In this document: positions 1 through 8,813 of the stretch, in pieces
How the letters are laid out: every line of letters begins with the position of its first letter
How positions within the stretch are numbered: position 1 is the stretch's first letter
DNA from: Inquilinus sp. Marseille-Q2685
Lineage (GTDB): Bacteria; Pseudomonadota; Alphaproteobacteria; DSM-16000; Inquilinaceae
Direction: 5' to 3'
Assembly: GCF_916619195.1 (NCBI RefSeq)
Contig: NZ_CAKAKL010000002.1
Coordinates: 1,614,001-1,678,000, forward strand
DNA: 64,000 bases
Notes under the pieces: generated by a model
Seen by the model: only the letters and a program-made list of their open reading frames with translations
What the model was told of the DNA's origin: nothing
The model's database searches: none
Position numbers and translations under genes: made by a program

Positions 1-19
1 GATACCCGATGATCCTCAT
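1..19 (-). CDS. ABC transporter permease, DppC/OppC position (first codons only)
   Basis: An ATG at 17-19 on the minus strand overlaps the TGA of the upstream permease in an ATGA arrangement and starts a frame reading MRIIGY before the window ends. In dpp/opp operons the second permease (DppC) directly follows DppB, so this is inferred to be its start. Only six codons are visible, so the product itself cannot be confirmed. Confidence 0.4.
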
Positions 20-1053
20 GCCAGCCTCACCCGCGGGTCGAACAGGGGGTACAGCAGGTCCACCACCAGGTTGAGGACCACCAGCACCAGCGAGAAGTAG
101 AGGGCGAAGCCCAGCACGGCCGGGAAATCCAGGTTCGAGGCCGCGTTCGCCGCGAACTGGCCGATGCCGTGATAGTCGAAGATGGTCTCGGTGATGACGA
201 CGCCACCCAGCATCGCCGCCACCTCCATCCCCGCCAGCGTCATCACCGGCAGCAGGGCGTTGCGCCGGGCGTGCCGGTTCTGCACCACCCGCTCGCTGAG
301 GCCCTTGGCCCGGGCGGTGCGGACATAATCCTGGCGCAGCGCCTCCAGCATCGAGGTGCGCATGATCCGGGTCATCGACGCCAGGTTGACATAGGTCAGC
401 GTCAGCACCGGCAGCACCAGGTGGCGCAGGGAATCCAGGAAAACCTCGAGATTGCCGTTCAAGAGCGCGTCGACCGTGTTCAGCCCGGTCCAGCGCCGGA
501 AGCCGTCGCCCCCGACCTCGACCACCGCCCATTGGCTCAGCCGCCCCGGCGGGAACCAGCCGAGCGAGCCGTAGAACACCATCAGCACCAGGAGGCCGAA
601 GACGAAGACCGGGAACGACCAGCCGAGCACGGTGAACAGGCGGATGCCGTGGTCGACCGGCTTGTTCAGATGCACGCCGGCCCGGCTGCCCAGCCAGATC
701 GCGCCCAGGATGCCCGGCACGAAGGCGAAGATCACCAGCTCCAACGTCGCCGGGAACAGCGAGACCAGCGCCTCGGCCACCGGCATCCTCGCCGTCTCCG
801 ACCAGCCGAGATTGCCCTGCAGGATGTTGCCGATCCAGCGGCCGTACTGCTCGTGGAACGGGTCGTTCAGCCCGTATTTCTCGATCAGCGCCTGCACCTG
901 CGCGGCGCCACCCTTCAGCGCGTCAGGGCTGCCGACATAGGTGATCACGCGCTGGGTGGGCGTCAGCATCATCTGCATCGCGAAGATCATCAGCGTCAGC
1001 GCGAAGAAGACGATCGGGATGAAGGACAGGCGTCGGATCGTGTAGGCGAACAT
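16..1053 (-). CDS. Peptide ABC transporter permease, DppB/OppB family
   Basis: 345-residue inner-membrane permease of a peptide-type ABC importer. It begins MFAYTIRRLSFIPIVFF, the usual DppB opening with one membrane segment followed by a periplasmic stretch and further hydrophobic segments. The EAA loop that contacts the ATPase is visible as YVRTARAKGLSERVV, followed by RNALLPVMT. The longer upstream frame to 1248 runs into the binding-protein gene and lacks family sequence, so the ATG at 1053 is preferred. It follows the binding-protein gene after an 83-bp gap holding a strong hairpin and overlaps the next permease by ATGA. In this locus the likely cargo is D-residue-containing peptides (inference). 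Confidence 0.9.
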   Translation of the reverse strand: MFAYTIRRLSFIPIVFFALTLMIFAMQMMLTPTQRVITYVGSPDALKGGAAQVQALIEKYGLNDPFHEQYGRWIGNILQGNLGWSETARMPVAEALVSLFPATLELVIFAFVPGILGAIWLGSRAGVHLNKPVDHGIRLFTVLGWSFPVFVFGLLVLMVFYGSLGWFPPGRLSQWAVVEVGGDGFRRWTGLNTVDALLNGNLEVFLDSLRHLVLPVLTLTYVNLASMTRIMRTSMLEALRQDYVRTARAKGLSERVVQNRHARRNALLPVMTLAGMEVAAMLGGVVITETIFDYHGIGQFAANAASNLDFPAVLGFALYFSLVLVVLNLVVDLLYPLFDPRVRLA

Positions 1054-1087
1054 GGAGCATCCCGGACCGGAAAGGAAAGGATCGGCC

Positions 1088-1118
1088 GGCGCCGGGCCAG
1101 GGACGCCGGCCCGGCGCC
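1088..1118 (-). promoter_or_regulatory. Intercistronic hairpin after the binding-protein gene
   Basis: Perfect 11-bp inverted repeat (GGCGCCGGGCC / GGCCCGGCGCC) with a 9-nt loop, 18 bases past the binding-protein stop and with no T tract. Such hairpins often protect the upstream mRNA from 3' decay or partly terminate, giving more binding protein than permease. Confidence 0.6.
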
Positions 1119-1136
1119 CCTGCCCGGCCGCCGCGC

Positions 1137-3086
1137 CTATTTCTCCTTTTTGGAGATCGGATAGAAGTCCCAGGCGCCGTACTCGATCATGTTGTGGACG
1201 TAGCCATCGACCCAGTCGCGGGTGACGATGAAGCCGTACTCCTCCCACAGGAACTGGGTGGTGGCGTATTCGTGGCTCATCTCCTGCAGCTTGGCGTAGA
1301 TCTTCTCCCGCTCGGCCGGGTCCACGGTGGTCCAGGCCTGCTTCAGCAGCGGGTCGAACTTCTCCCGCATCAGCCCCTGGTATCCCTTGCCGCTCATTCC
1401 CGCCACCAGGCCGGTGCTGGACAGGTAGTAGGTGGCGGCGCCCAGCGGCCCGCCCGGATCGGAATAGTCCGGCCCCCAGCCCATGATCGCCATCGGCGCG
1501 CTGGGATCCGCCGCGCCGGCGCCGGAATCCGCCGAGCCATAGACCTTGTCGGCGAAGGTGGAGGGCTGCAGCTGCTGGATCTTCAGCCTGAACTTCGGGT
1601 TGATGCGGGCCAGGTTCTGCTGCAGCACCGACAGCGCCGAATGATAGGCGGTATTGCCTTCGCTCATATAGGCGGTCAGCTCGAAGCCGTTCTCCCAGAC
1701 CTGGCCGCCCCAGGCCTTCTTGAAGTGCTCCGCCGCCTTCTCCGGGTCATAGGAATAGACCGGGCTGTCCGGCCGGTAGCCCATGATGCCGCGCACGGTG
1801 GGGCCTCGAAGCTGCACGGTCTTGCCCAGCAGCACGTCGTCCAGCAGCAGCTGGTAGTCCTGGGCGTAGTTGAAGCCCTTGCGCACGTCGATATCGGCGA
1901 AGAAGTCGGGCGGGACGCCCTTGCCGTCCAGCTTGCCGCTGCCGATCGCCGGATTGTCCACCGCGGCGACCGGCCAGATGTAGAAGATCGACCGGCCGAA
2001 CACCTGGGGCAGGCCCTCGGTCACCTTGATGCCGGGCTTCGCCGCCACCTCGTCCAGGAACTCCACCGGCGTGGTCACCACATCGGCGTCGCCGGCCTCG
2101 AGCTGCAGCAGGCGCGTGGTCCATTCCGGCACCGAGCGCAGCACCACGCGCTCCAGCTGGGCCGGGCCCTGCCAGTAGCCGTTGAACCGCTTCAGGGTGA
2201 TCTTCTTCTCGGACCGGTCCCAGGCCTCGACCATGAAGGGGCCGCTGCCGTTCTCGACCTCGAACAGCTTGTCCTCGCCCAGCTCGGGCTTGTGGAACGC
2301 CTTCCAGGTGCCGGCGGTGCCGTCCCAGTCGCCCTGGTCGCGGGCCCATTCCTGGTCGATGATCGAGGTGGCGAAGGGCAATGCCATGATGCCCAGCGTG
2401 GCCGGGAACGGCGCGTCCAGCGCGATCGTCACCCGGTCGCCGTCGATCCTGATCTTCTGCGACAGCGCGTCGTGCACCTTGGCCAGACCGGCGGCGTCGA
2501 CCTCGTCGAAGGTCTTCACCCCGGCCAGGTCGATGGCCCAGGCCTCGATGTCCGGGTACTTGCCGGCGGTGATCATCTCCGTCACCGCATTGGCCATCCA
2601 GCTGTCGCCCTGCAGGATGGCGCGCATCAGCGAATACTTGACGTCCTGGGCCGTCAGCTCGCCATGGCCGGGGACGATCGCCGCCTTCTCCTGGTCGGTC
2701 AGCTCGTCATACGGCTTCCAGGCGATGGTGCCATCCGCGACTTTCACCCCGACCTTGTGGGTGTAGATCCCCTTGCGGATCGGGAAGGTGTAGCTGATCG
2801 ACCCGTTCTCGCCCGGCTTGATCAGTCCGTTCTCCAATGACGGCACCTCGGTCGACAGGGCCGGCACGAACTCCGAGATCTCGCTGCCCTTGTAGTTCAG
2901 CAGCCGCATATGAGTGTTTATCGAGACATAGCTGTTCGGGGTGTCGGCCATATAGGCCGGATCCAGCGTCCGGATGTCGCTGGTCCACAGATAGACGAGG
3001 GTATTCGGGTTCTTCAGCTCGGCCTGCGCCGTGCCGGACAGGGCCAGCAGGGCGATGCCGAGGCTGGGGCCGATCCAACTCTTCAT
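1137..3086 (-). CDS. Peptide ABC transporter substrate-binding protein (SBP family 5)
   Basis: 649-residue periplasmic binding protein. The N-terminus MKSWIGPSLGIALLALSGTAQA is a signal peptide with an AxA cleavage site. The family 5 signature is visible in LVYLWTSDIRTLDPAYMADT and in the later domain-I and domain-II segments (NGSGPFMVEAWDRSEKKI, RKGFNYAQDYQLLL). Family members are usually 500-550 residues, so this one carries about 100 extra residues. It lies between dppF and dppB rather than first in the operon and has its own upstream gap (3087-3259) with a candidate operator, so it is probably transcribed both from dppD and from its own promoter. DppA-like and D-amino-acid enzymes next door point to D-peptides as ligand (inference). 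Confidence 0.9.
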   Translation of the reverse strand: MKSWIGPSLGIALLALSGTAQAELKNPNTLVYLWTSDIRTLDPAYMADTPNSYVSINTHMRLLNYKGSEISEFVPALSTEVPSLENGLIKPGENGSISYTFPIRKGIYTHKVGVKVADGTIAWKPYDELTDQEKAAIVPGHGELTAQDVKYSLMRAILQGDSWMANAVTEMITAGKYPDIEAWAIDLAGVKTFDEVDAAGLAKVHDALSQKIRIDGDRVTIALDAPFPATLGIMALPFATSIIDQEWARDQGDWDGTAGTWKAFHKPELGEDKLFEVENGSGPFMVEAWDRSEKKITLKRFNGYWQGPAQLERVVLRSVPEWTTRLLQLEAGDADVVTTPVEFLDEVAAKPGIKVTEGLPQVFGRSIFYIWPVAAVDNPAIGSGKLDGKGVPPDFFADIDVRKGFNYAQDYQLLLDDVLLGKTVQLRGPTVRGIMGYRPDSPVYSYDPEKAAEHFKKAWGGQVWENGFELTAYMSEGNTAYHSALSVLQQNLARINPKFRLKIQQLQPSTFADKVYGSADSGAGAADPSAPMAIMGWGPDYSDPGGPLGAATYYLSSTGLVAGMSGKGYQGLMREKFDPLLKQAWTTVDPAEREKIYAKLQEMSHEYATTQFLWEEYGFIVTRDWVDGYVHNMIEYGAWDFYPISKKEK

Positions 3087-3201
3087 CGAGGAGCCTCCTG
3101 TTTTGCTGGGCGCTTTTCGCCCTTACGGGGTCGCCTGGAACGGCGATCTGCCCGGCAGTGTGTCTTACGCCTGACAATAAGACCATACCGAATACGCCCA
3201 A

Positions 3202-3220
3202 TTTTCCGCCTTTCGGAAAA
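3202..3220. promoter_or_regulatory. Inverted repeat TTTTCCG-N5-CGGAAAA
   Basis: Perfect 7-bp inverted repeat immediately next to the conserved 15-bp motif at 3223-3237. It may be a second half of the operator or a weak dppF terminator; the sequence does not decide. Confidence 0.35.
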
Positions 3221-3222
3221 CC

Positions 3223-3237
3223 TTTAGCGTATCGGAA
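3223..3237 (+). promoter_or_regulatory. Candidate XRE-cupin operator, copy 1 (TTTAGCGTATCGGAA)
   Basis: This 15-mer recurs with one mismatch at 5133-5147 and one at 7590-7604 (both on the minus strand). Each copy lies in a promoter region of the D-peptide locus. This one is 137 bp upstream of the binding-protein start. The regulator encoded at 6911-7519 is the obvious candidate binder. Confidence 0.55.
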
Positions 3238-3259
3238 TATAACCCCAGCTCATGAGGTC

Positions 3260-4186
3260 TCAGACCTCCGCGCGCACGAAGTGCCGGTCGGACACCTGCT
3301 GCATCGGCAGGATCGCCGGCTCGAAATCGGGCGGGCGCACCGCGCTCGGGATCTCGTCGGCCAGCAGCGCGCGGTTCTCCGGCCGCTGCCGCGGATCGGC
3401 GACGGGGACGGAGGACAGGAGCTTGCGGGTATAGCTGTGCCGCGGGTTGCCGAAGACCTCGCGCCGGCTGCCGATCTCGACGATCTGGCCCAGATACATC
3501 ACCGCCACGCGATGGGCCATCCGCTCCACCACCGCCATGTCGTGCGAGATGAACAGGACGGCGATGCCGGTCTCCGCCTGCAGGTCCATCAGCAGGTTGA
3601 TGACCTGGGCCTGGATGGTGACGTCCAGCGATGCCACCGCCTCGTCCGCGATCACCAGCTTCGGCCGGGTGCTGAGCGCCCGGGCGATGCAGATGCGCTG
3701 GCGCTGGCCGCCGGAGAAGGCGTGCGGGTGGCGCCGCGCATGCTCCGGCGACAGCCCCACCCGCCGCAGTAGCTCGGCGACGCGCGCCCGGATCTCGGCC
3801 CGCGACAGGCCGCCATGGACCAGCATCGGGTCGGCGATCGCCTGCCCCACGGTCATGCGCGGGTTCAGCGAGCTGAAGGGGTCCTGGAACACCATCTGCA
3901 CCTGGCGGCGCAGCGCCTGGATCTCGCGCGCCGGCTGCCCCAGCGTCTCGCGGCCCTCGAACCGGATCGAGCCGGAGACCGGCCGGTCCAGCTGCAGGAT
4001 GCTGCGGCCGATGGTGGACTTGCCGCAGCCGCTTTCCCCGACCAGGGCCAGCGTCTCGCCCGGGAAGATCTCGAACGACACGTTCTCGACCGCGTGGACA
4101 CGGCCCGTCACCTTGCCGAAGACGCCGGACCGCAGGTCGAAGCGGGTGGTCAGGTTCTCGACCGCCAGCAGCGGGGCGCGGGTCAT
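3260..4186 (-). CDS. Peptide ABC transporter ATP-binding protein, DppF/OppF family
   Basis: 308-residue cytoplasmic ATPase of the peptide importer. Walker A is GESGCGKST (around residue 50), the signature is [14 protein letters not shown], Walker B is [11 protein letters not shown] and the switch histidine is in ISHDM. The C-terminal region after residue 250 resembles the OppF-type extension ([14 protein letters not shown]). Its ATG overlaps the stop of the DppD-type partner by ATGA, so the two subunits are translationally coupled and should form the heterodimeric motor. Confidence 0.93.
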   Translation of the reverse strand: MTRAPLLAVENLTTRFDLRSGVFGKVTGRVHAVENVSFEIFPGETLALVGESGCGKSTIGRSILQLDRPVSGSIRFEGRETLGQPAREIQALRRQVQMVFQDPFSSLNPRMTVGQAIADPMLVHGGLSRAEIRARVAELLRRVGLSPEHARRHPHAFSGGQRQRICIARALSTRPKLVIADEAVASLDVTIQAQVINLLMDLQAETGIAVLFISHDMAVVERMAHRVAVMYLGQIVEIGSRREVFGNPRHSYTRKLLSSVPVADPRQRPENRALLADEIPSAVRPPDFEPAILPMQQVSDRHFVRAEV

Positions 4187-5103
4187 GCCGGCATCTCGAC
4201 GCGCGCGTCTTCGCGCGTCTCGGCCGGATCGAGAGCATTGCCGACCTCGACCAGCGGGAAGCGCTCGGGCTCGTCCTTGTCGGCCATGCTGCCCAGGCGC
4301 GGCACCGCGGCCAGCAGCGCGCGGGTATAGGCGTGCAGCGGCGTCTCGAACACCTCATAGACCGTCCCGGTCTCCACGATCTCCCCCTTCAGCATGACGC
4401 AGATCCGGTCCGCGATCTCGGCCACCACGCCCATGTCGTGGGTGATGAACAGCACCGACATCCCGATCTCGCGCTGCAGAGCCCGCACCAGGTCCAGGAT
4501 CTGGGCCTGGATGGTGACGTCCAGCGCCGTGGTCGGCTCGTCCAGGATCATCAGCGACGGGCGGCAGCACAGCGCCATGGCGATCATCACCCGCTGCCGC
4601 ATGCCGCCCGACAGGTGGTGCGGATACTGGTCCAGCCGCTTCTCCGCCTCCGGCACCCGCACCAGCTTCAGCGCGTTCAGCGCGATCGCGCGGGCCTCCG
4701 CCGCGCTCTTGTCCTGATGCCGCATGATCGCCTCGGCGATCTGGAAGCCGATGCTGAAGACCGGGTTCAGGCTGGCCATCGGGTCCTGGAACACCATCGA
4801 GATGTCGGATCCCCGCACGCTCTGCATCCGCTTCTGCGGCAGCCGGGCCAGGTCGGCCACCTCTCCGCCACGCAGGCGCATGCGGATCGACCCGCCCACC
4901 AGCCGGGCGCCGTCATATTCGGCGAGCCGCATGATGGTCATCGCCGTCACCGACTTGCCGCTGCCGGATTCCCCGACCAGGGCCAGCGTCTCGCCCCGCC
5001 CGATATGGAACGAGACGCCCTTCACCGCGCGCAGGGTCTCGCCCCCGCCCAGCGAGAACGAGACCTGGAGATTTTCGACCTCGAGCAGGCGATCGTTCTT
5101 CAT
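4183..5103 (-). CDS. Peptide ABC transporter ATP-binding protein, DppD/OppD family
   Basis: 306-residue ATPase and first gene of the leftward dpp-like operon. Walker A is GESGSGKS, Q-loop [11 protein letters not shown], signature LSGGMRQRV, Walker [13 protein letters not shown] and H-loop ITHDMG. The downstream oligopeptide-transporter C-terminal segment ([13 protein letters not shown]) is present. It is divergent from dppA (start 5209) across 105 bp containing a copy of the shared 15-bp motif, so the transporter and the peptidase are probably co-regulated. Confidence 0.93.
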   Translation of the reverse strand: MKNDRLLEVENLQVSFSLGGGETLRAVKGVSFHIGRGETLALVGESGSGKSVTAMTIMRLAEYDGARLVGGSIRMRLRGGEVADLARLPQKRMQSVRGSDISMVFQDPMASLNPVFSIGFQIAEAIMRHQDKSAAEARAIALNALKLVRVPEAEKRLDQYPHHLSGGMRQRVMIAMALCCRPSLMILDEPTTALDVTIQAQILDLVRALQREIGMSVLFITHDMGVVAEIADRICVMLKGEIVETGTVYEVFETPLHAYTRALLAAVPRLGSMADKDEPERFPLVEVGNALDPAETREDARVEMPA

Positions 5104-5132
5104 GGCTCTCCGATGCCGTAGCGAGAAGAAAT

Positions 5133-5147
5133 TTCCTATACGCTAAA
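5133..5147 (-). promoter_or_regulatory. Candidate XRE-cupin operator, copy 2 (TTTAGCGTATAGGAA)
   Basis: Minus-strand match, 14 of 15 to copy 1, in the 105-bp divergent region between dppD-like (start 5103) and dppA (start 5209). The position suits simultaneous control of both directions. Confidence 0.55.
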
Positions 5148-5208
5148 AAGTACCGTATGCAACAATGGCATCGTTCACAAGCGCCAATGACAAGCCGGGA
5201 GGGAAGAA

Positions 5209-6036
5209 ATGCGTCTCTACATCTCCGCCGACATCGAAGGCATCGTCGGCGTCGTCAGCCGCGACCAGACGGGGCCCGAAGGCTTCGAATACGAGCGGGC
5301 GCGCGACTGGATGACCGACACGGTGGTCGCCGCCTGCGAGGCCGCGCAGGAGGCCGGGGCGACCGGGATCGTGGTCAGCGATTCCCACGGCAACGGCCAG
5401 AGCCTGAAGATCGAGAAGCTGCCGGACAGCGTGCAGCTGGTGCGCAGCTGGCCGCGCCCCTTGTGCATGATGCAGGGAATCGAGGTCGGAGAGTTCGCCG
5501 GCGCCCTGCTGATCGGCTACCACTCCGGCGCCAGCAACCCCGCCGGCGTGCTGGCGCACACGCTGAGCGGCAGCGCCTTCCAGGAGGTGCGGGTCAATGG
5601 CCAGGTGCTGAACGAGGCCGGGCTGAACGCTGCCATTGCCGGCCATTACGGCGTGCCGGTGATCTACGCCTCGGGCGACGACGTGGCGACCGCCGAGATC
5701 CGCGACATCGTCGGCGACATCGAGACCACGACGGTGAAATGGGCGCACAGCACGCGCTCCGCCCGCACCCTGACGCCGGCGGCCGCCCATGCGGCGGTGC
5801 GCGAAGGCGTGAAGCGCGCGGTCGCCCGGATCGGCGAGGCCAGGCCGTTCCGGCTGAACGGCCCCCTCGCCCTGGAGGTCCGCTTCCGCCACCGCCTGCC
5901 GGTCGAATACCTGGCCTATCTGCGCTTCGTCACCCAGGTCGACACCCACACCATCCGCTACGAGGCGGAGGATGCGGTCGACATGTCGAAGTTCCTGATG
6001 TTCCTGTTCGGCTACAGCGTCAGTGCGACGATGTAG
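5209..6036 (+). CDS. dppA: D-aminopeptidase, M55 family (DppA-like)
   Basis: 275-residue zinc D-aminopeptidase that removes N-terminal D-residues from short peptides in the cytoplasm. The residues known from B. subtilis DppA are recognisable: D8 and E10 in ISADIEG, H60 in SDSHGNGQ, H105 in GYHSGASN, H117 in AGVLAHTLSG and E136 in LNEAGLN. Length matches the family (about 274). The start is supported by GGGAGGG ten bases upstream. It is divergent from the peptide transporter and shares its candidate operator. Together with the flavoenzyme and the serine D-aminopeptidase further on, it defines a D-peptide degradation pathway. Confidence 0.92.
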   Translation: MRLYISADIEGIVGVVSRDQTGPEGFEYERARDWMTDTVVAACEAAQEAGATGIVVSDSHGNGQSLKIEKLPDSVQLVRSWPRPLCMMQGIEVGEFAGALLIGYHSGASNPAGVLAHTLSGSAFQEVRVNGQVLNEAGLNAAIAGHYGVPVIYASGDDVATAEIRDIVGDIETTTVKWAHSTRSARTLTPAAAHAAVREGVKRAVARIGEARPFRLNGPLALEVRFRHRLPVEYLAYLRFVTQVDTHTIRYEAEDAVDMSKFLMFLFGYSVSATM

Positions 6037-6043
6037 GCTCTCG

Positions 6044-6061
6044 GTCGGCGCGACGATGTAG
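6044..6061 (+). repeat. Imperfect duplicate of the last 18 bp of dppA
   Basis: The 3' end of dppA (6019-6036, GTCAGTGCGACGATGTAG) is repeated 7 bp later with two mismatches (GTCGGCGCGACGATGTAG). It could be the scar of a small tandem duplication or of an insertion event bringing in the neighbouring hypothetical gene. Confidence 0.6.
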
Positions 6062-6104
6062 TGTTAGGTGTGTGGGGCCAGCTCGCCGAACCTGACGCAT
6101 CCCT

Positions 6105-6899
6105 CTATCGCAGACCGAGGTTCAGGTTCTCTGCAGTCGCTATAGCCGCCAGGAGCAAGGCGGTTCCATTTGGTCGGAGGCGAGGCAATCCCTCACGGCC
6201 GAACCTTTCTCGCGCCGCCTCGAAGGACGAGAGGAGATCCGGATGCCGGTCAAAAAAGTTCCGGCCGGCTTCTTCCGCCAAGTCCTTTCCAGAATAGCAG
6301 AGCAGGAAAGGTATCGCCTCTCCGATCCCAAACGAGGGGACGTCCTCTTCAATCAGCAATCGAGCCATCGCATCCGGATCGGAGAATCGGTCGAAGTAAG
6401 GCAGAATCATCTCGTGGCACGCAGACACAGCGTCGGCGATGGTCTCTGCTCTCGTTCCCGGATCGGCCAAATTCCATTCCAACCACGCTGGTGGATCGAC
6501 CAGATTGCCGATCTGACCTCCGGCGACCCCTCGATACCTCTCCCGCCTTTGATCCCATGGCCAATGGTGGTTGCTGGCCCATTCCGCCAATCGGCGCGAC
6601 GACACACCCCCGTGCACCCAAAGAGCCACATACTCGCTGGCGATGTTGTTGTGACTCGATTGGAATTGAATTTTGAACACAAAATCTTCGTCGCGACGAC
6701 TCAGATGAGGGCCGCTTCTTGCATACTTGAAATCCTCCTTGGCGAGCTCTGCTGCAATAATATCGCAAGCCTGCAGATAGATATCCCTAGGGGACTCGGC
6801 CCCCGTCGGGCCAGGCCGTCCATGCGCCTCTCCAACGCGTGCCTTCCTCATAGCCGTGTCAGCAAAGAGTTCCGCGGCCTTGCGAAAGACGGTCCGCAT
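6105..6899 (-). CDS. Hypothetical protein, weakly DUF4304-like
   Basis: 264 residues, no signal peptide or membrane segment. The central part (FVFKIQFQSSHNNIASEYVA, VALWVHGG, then a tryptophan-rich stretch WASNHHWPWDQRR) recalls DUF4304-type proteins of unknown function, but this is a faint resemblance from memory. Base composition looks clearly lower in G+C than the flanking genes, with codons such as ATA, TTT and CGA that its neighbours avoid, so it may be a recent arrival. It lies 11 bp downstream of the XRE-cupin gene on the same strand. A role in peptide use is not indicated. Confidence 0.6.
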   Translation of the reverse strand: MRTVFRKAAELFADTAMRKARVGEAHGRPGPTGAESPRDIYLQACDIIAAELAKEDFKYARSGPHLSRRDEDFVFKIQFQSSHNNIASEYVALWVHGGVSSRRLAEWASNHHWPWDQRRERYRGVAGGQIGNLVDPPAWLEWNLADPGTRAETIADAVSACHEMILPYFDRFSDPDAMARLLIEEDVPSFGIGEAIPFLLCYSGKDLAEEAGRNFFDRHPDLLSSFEAARERFGREGLPRLRPNGTALLLAAIATAENLNLGLR

Positions 6900-6910
6900 C
6901 GCCCCCCCCT

Positions 6911-7519
6911 TCAGATCGTGAACAGCGACCGCAGCGTCCCCTCCAGGTCAGGATCGGGGCTGGAGCAGACGGCCAGCACCATGGCGTCGCCCTCGCCCAC
7001 CGAGATGTAGGCGTGGCCCATGGTGCTGTCGAGATAGATGCTGCCGCCCTTCTCCAGCCGCACCGGGGCGTAATGGTCGGTGTGCACCTCGATCGCCCCT
7101 TCCAGGACGTAGATGAACTCCTCCCCCGAATGCCGCACCAGCGGGCCGAACTCCTCGATGGTGCGGGTCTTCACCCGGCCGACCTCCGGCACCATCCGCT
7201 TCCGCTGCAGCTCGGTGCAGAGATAGAGGTAGTCGTAGTTCTGGGTGACCTGCAGCAGCCCTTCCCCCGGCCGGCTGATCGACCGGCGCGCCAGCGCCGC
7301 CCCCGACGGCGCCGGCGTCGACAGCAGCTCGGCCAGGTTGATGCCCAGCCCCTCGCTGATCTGCAGCAGCTTGTCGTAGGTCAGCGACATCTGGTCGTTC
7401 TCGACCTTCGACAGGGTCGAGACCGCGACCCCGGTCCGCCGGTTGACGTCCTGCAGCGTCCAGCCATGCCGGCGCCGCAGCGCCTTCAGGCATTCCCCGA
7501 GCTTGGGCTGATTGGACAT
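6911..7519 (-). CDS. XRE-family transcriptional regulator with C-terminal cupin domain
   Basis: 202 residues. An N-terminal helix-turn-helix (residues about 8-65: LKALRRRHGWTLQDVNRRTG, then STLSKVEN) is followed by a linker and a small cupin barrel (HSGEEFIYVLEGAIEVHTDH, then GHAYISVGEGDA). Proteins of this build (PuuR and SutR types) sense a small amino-acid or polyamine-related ligand with the cupin. The gene is divergent from the D-amino-acid dehydrogenase and carries a copy of the shared 15-bp motif in its own promoter region, so autoregulation and control of the whole D-peptide locus are likely. Confidence 0.9.
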   Translation of the reverse strand: MSNQPKLGECLKALRRRHGWTLQDVNRRTGVAVSTLSKVENDQMSLTYDKLLQISEGLGINLAELLSTPAPSGAALARRSISRPGEGLLQVTQNYDYLYLCTELQRKRMVPEVGRVKTRTIEEFGPLVRHSGEEFIYVLEGAIEVHTDHYAPVRLEKGGSIYLDSTMGHAYISVGEGDAMVLAVCSSPDPDLEGTLRSLFTI

Positions 7520-7589
7520 GCGCGGACCCTGACACTGGATGGTCGATCACCCTATGTCGGGGGACGGCTTATCGCAAGAACCACGAATT

Positions 7590-7604
7590 TTCCGATACGA
7601 TAAA
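7590..7604 (-). promoter_or_regulatory. Candidate XRE-cupin operator, copy 3 (TTTATCGTATCGGAA)
   Basis: Minus-strand match, 14 of 15 to copy 1, in the 139-bp region between the divergent regulator (start 7519) and the flavoenzyme (start 7659). A TTGACA hexamer follows at 7609-7614; its -10 box is not convincing. Confidence 0.55.
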
Positions 7605-7658
7605 CTATTTGACACAAACGCTATCGCTCCGCAGTCTGCCGTCAAAGGGAGCTGCCGG

Positions 7659-8813
7659 ATGGATGTGGTCGACATCGCCGTGATCGGGGGAGGCATCGCC
7701 GGCGCATCGCTGGCCCGGGCCGCCGCGGATGGCCGCCGGGTGCTACTGCTGGAGCGCGAGAGCCAGCCCGGCACCCACGCCAGCGGCCGGTCCGCCGCCC
7801 TGTTCTCCGAGACCTACGGCAACGCCGTGGTGCGCGCCCTGTCGATCGGCAGCCGCGACGTCTTTCGCGCCCCGCCCGAGGACTTCGCCGGCTTCGACCT
7901 GACCCGCCCGCGCGGCGCCATGCACGTCGGCCGGCCGGGCCAGGAGGCGGCGATCCGCAGCCGGGCGCAGGCGCTGGCGGCCCTGGTCCCGAGCGTCCGC
8001 GAGATCGGCGCCGCGGATGCCATCGCCCGGGTGCCGGTGCTGCAGCCGGGCGGCGTCGCCGGCGCGGTGTTCGAGCCGGAGGCGTTGGACCTCGACACCA
8101 ACGGGATGCTGCAGGGGTCGCTGCGCGGCCTGCGCCGGCGCGGCGGCGAGGTCCGCACCGGGGCCGAAGTCACGGCGCTGGCGCCGTTGCCCGGCGGCGG
8201 CTGGCGGATCGTCACCGCGGCCGGGCCGGTCGAGGCAGGCATCGTGGTCAACGCCGCCGGGGCCTGGGCCGATGCGGTCGCGGCCCTGGCCGGGGTCGCG
8301 CCGGTCGGGCTGGTGCCGAAGCGGCGCACCGCCATTCTGTTCGACGCGCCGGGCCATGACGTCGATGGCTGGCCGATGGTGGTCGATCTGGACGAGACCT
8401 TCTACATCAAGCCGGATGCCGGCAAGCTGCTCGGCTCGCCCGCCGACGAGACGCCGAGCCCGCCCTGCGACGCGCAGCCGGAGGAGATCGACGTCGCCGT
8501 CGCGGTCGACCGGATCGAGCGCGCGACCACGCTCGAGATCCGGCGCCTGACGCATCGCTGGGCCGGGCTGCGCAGCTTCGTCGCCGACAAGACGCCGGTG
8601 CTGGGCTTCGACCCCGACGTGCCGGGCTTCTTCTGGTGCGCCGGCCAGGGCGGCTACGGCTTCCAGACCGCGCCGGCGATGGCCCGGCTGGGGGCGGCGC
8701 GGCTGCGCGGCGATCCGGTGCCCGAGGATCTCGCCCGGCTGGGCGTCACCGCCGCCGCCCTCTCCCCCGGCCGGTTCCGCGCCGGTTCTGCATCGACGGA
8801 GCCGCATCCGTGA
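7659..8813 (+). CDS. dauA: FAD-dependent D-amino-acid dehydrogenase, D-arginine dehydrogenase-like
   Basis: 384-residue flavoenzyme of the DAO family that oxidises a D-amino acid to the keto acid. The Rossmann motif is VIGGGIAGASLA with an acidic strand end LLLERES. The segments ASGRSAALFSETYG, KRRTAILF, DETFYIKPDAGKLLGSPA, HRWAGLRSFVADKTPVLGF and AGQGGYGFQT closely follow P. aeruginosa DauA as I remember it. The ATG at 7659 is preferred because AAAGGGA lies 8 bp upstream and the Rossmann fold starts at once. Its TGA overlaps the GTG of the next gene. Substrate preference (basic D-amino acids) is inferred. Confidence 0.8.
   Translation: MDVVDIAVIGGGIAGASLARAAADGRRVLLLERESQPGTHASGRSAALFSETYGNAVVRALSIGSRDVFRAPPEDFAGFDLTRPRGAMHVGRPGQEAAIRSRAQALAALVPSVREIGAADAIARVPVLQPGGVAGAVFEPEALDLDTNGMLQGSLRGLRRRGGEVRTGAEVTALAPLPGGGWRIVTAAGPVEAGIVVNAAGAWADAVAALAGVAPVGLVPKRRTAILFDAPGHDVDGWPMVVDLDETFYIKPDAGKLLGSPADETPSPPCDAQPEEIDVAVAVDRIERATTLEIRRLTHRWAGLRSFVADKTPVLGFDPDVPGFFWCAGQGGYGFQTAPAMARLGAARLRGDPVPEDLARLGVTAAALSPGRFRAGSASTEPHP

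Noticed and set aside
5103..5209. Sigma-54 promoter for the dpp/dppA divergent region
   Set aside because: No GG-N10-GC element was found at the right distance; only the 15-bp motif stands out.
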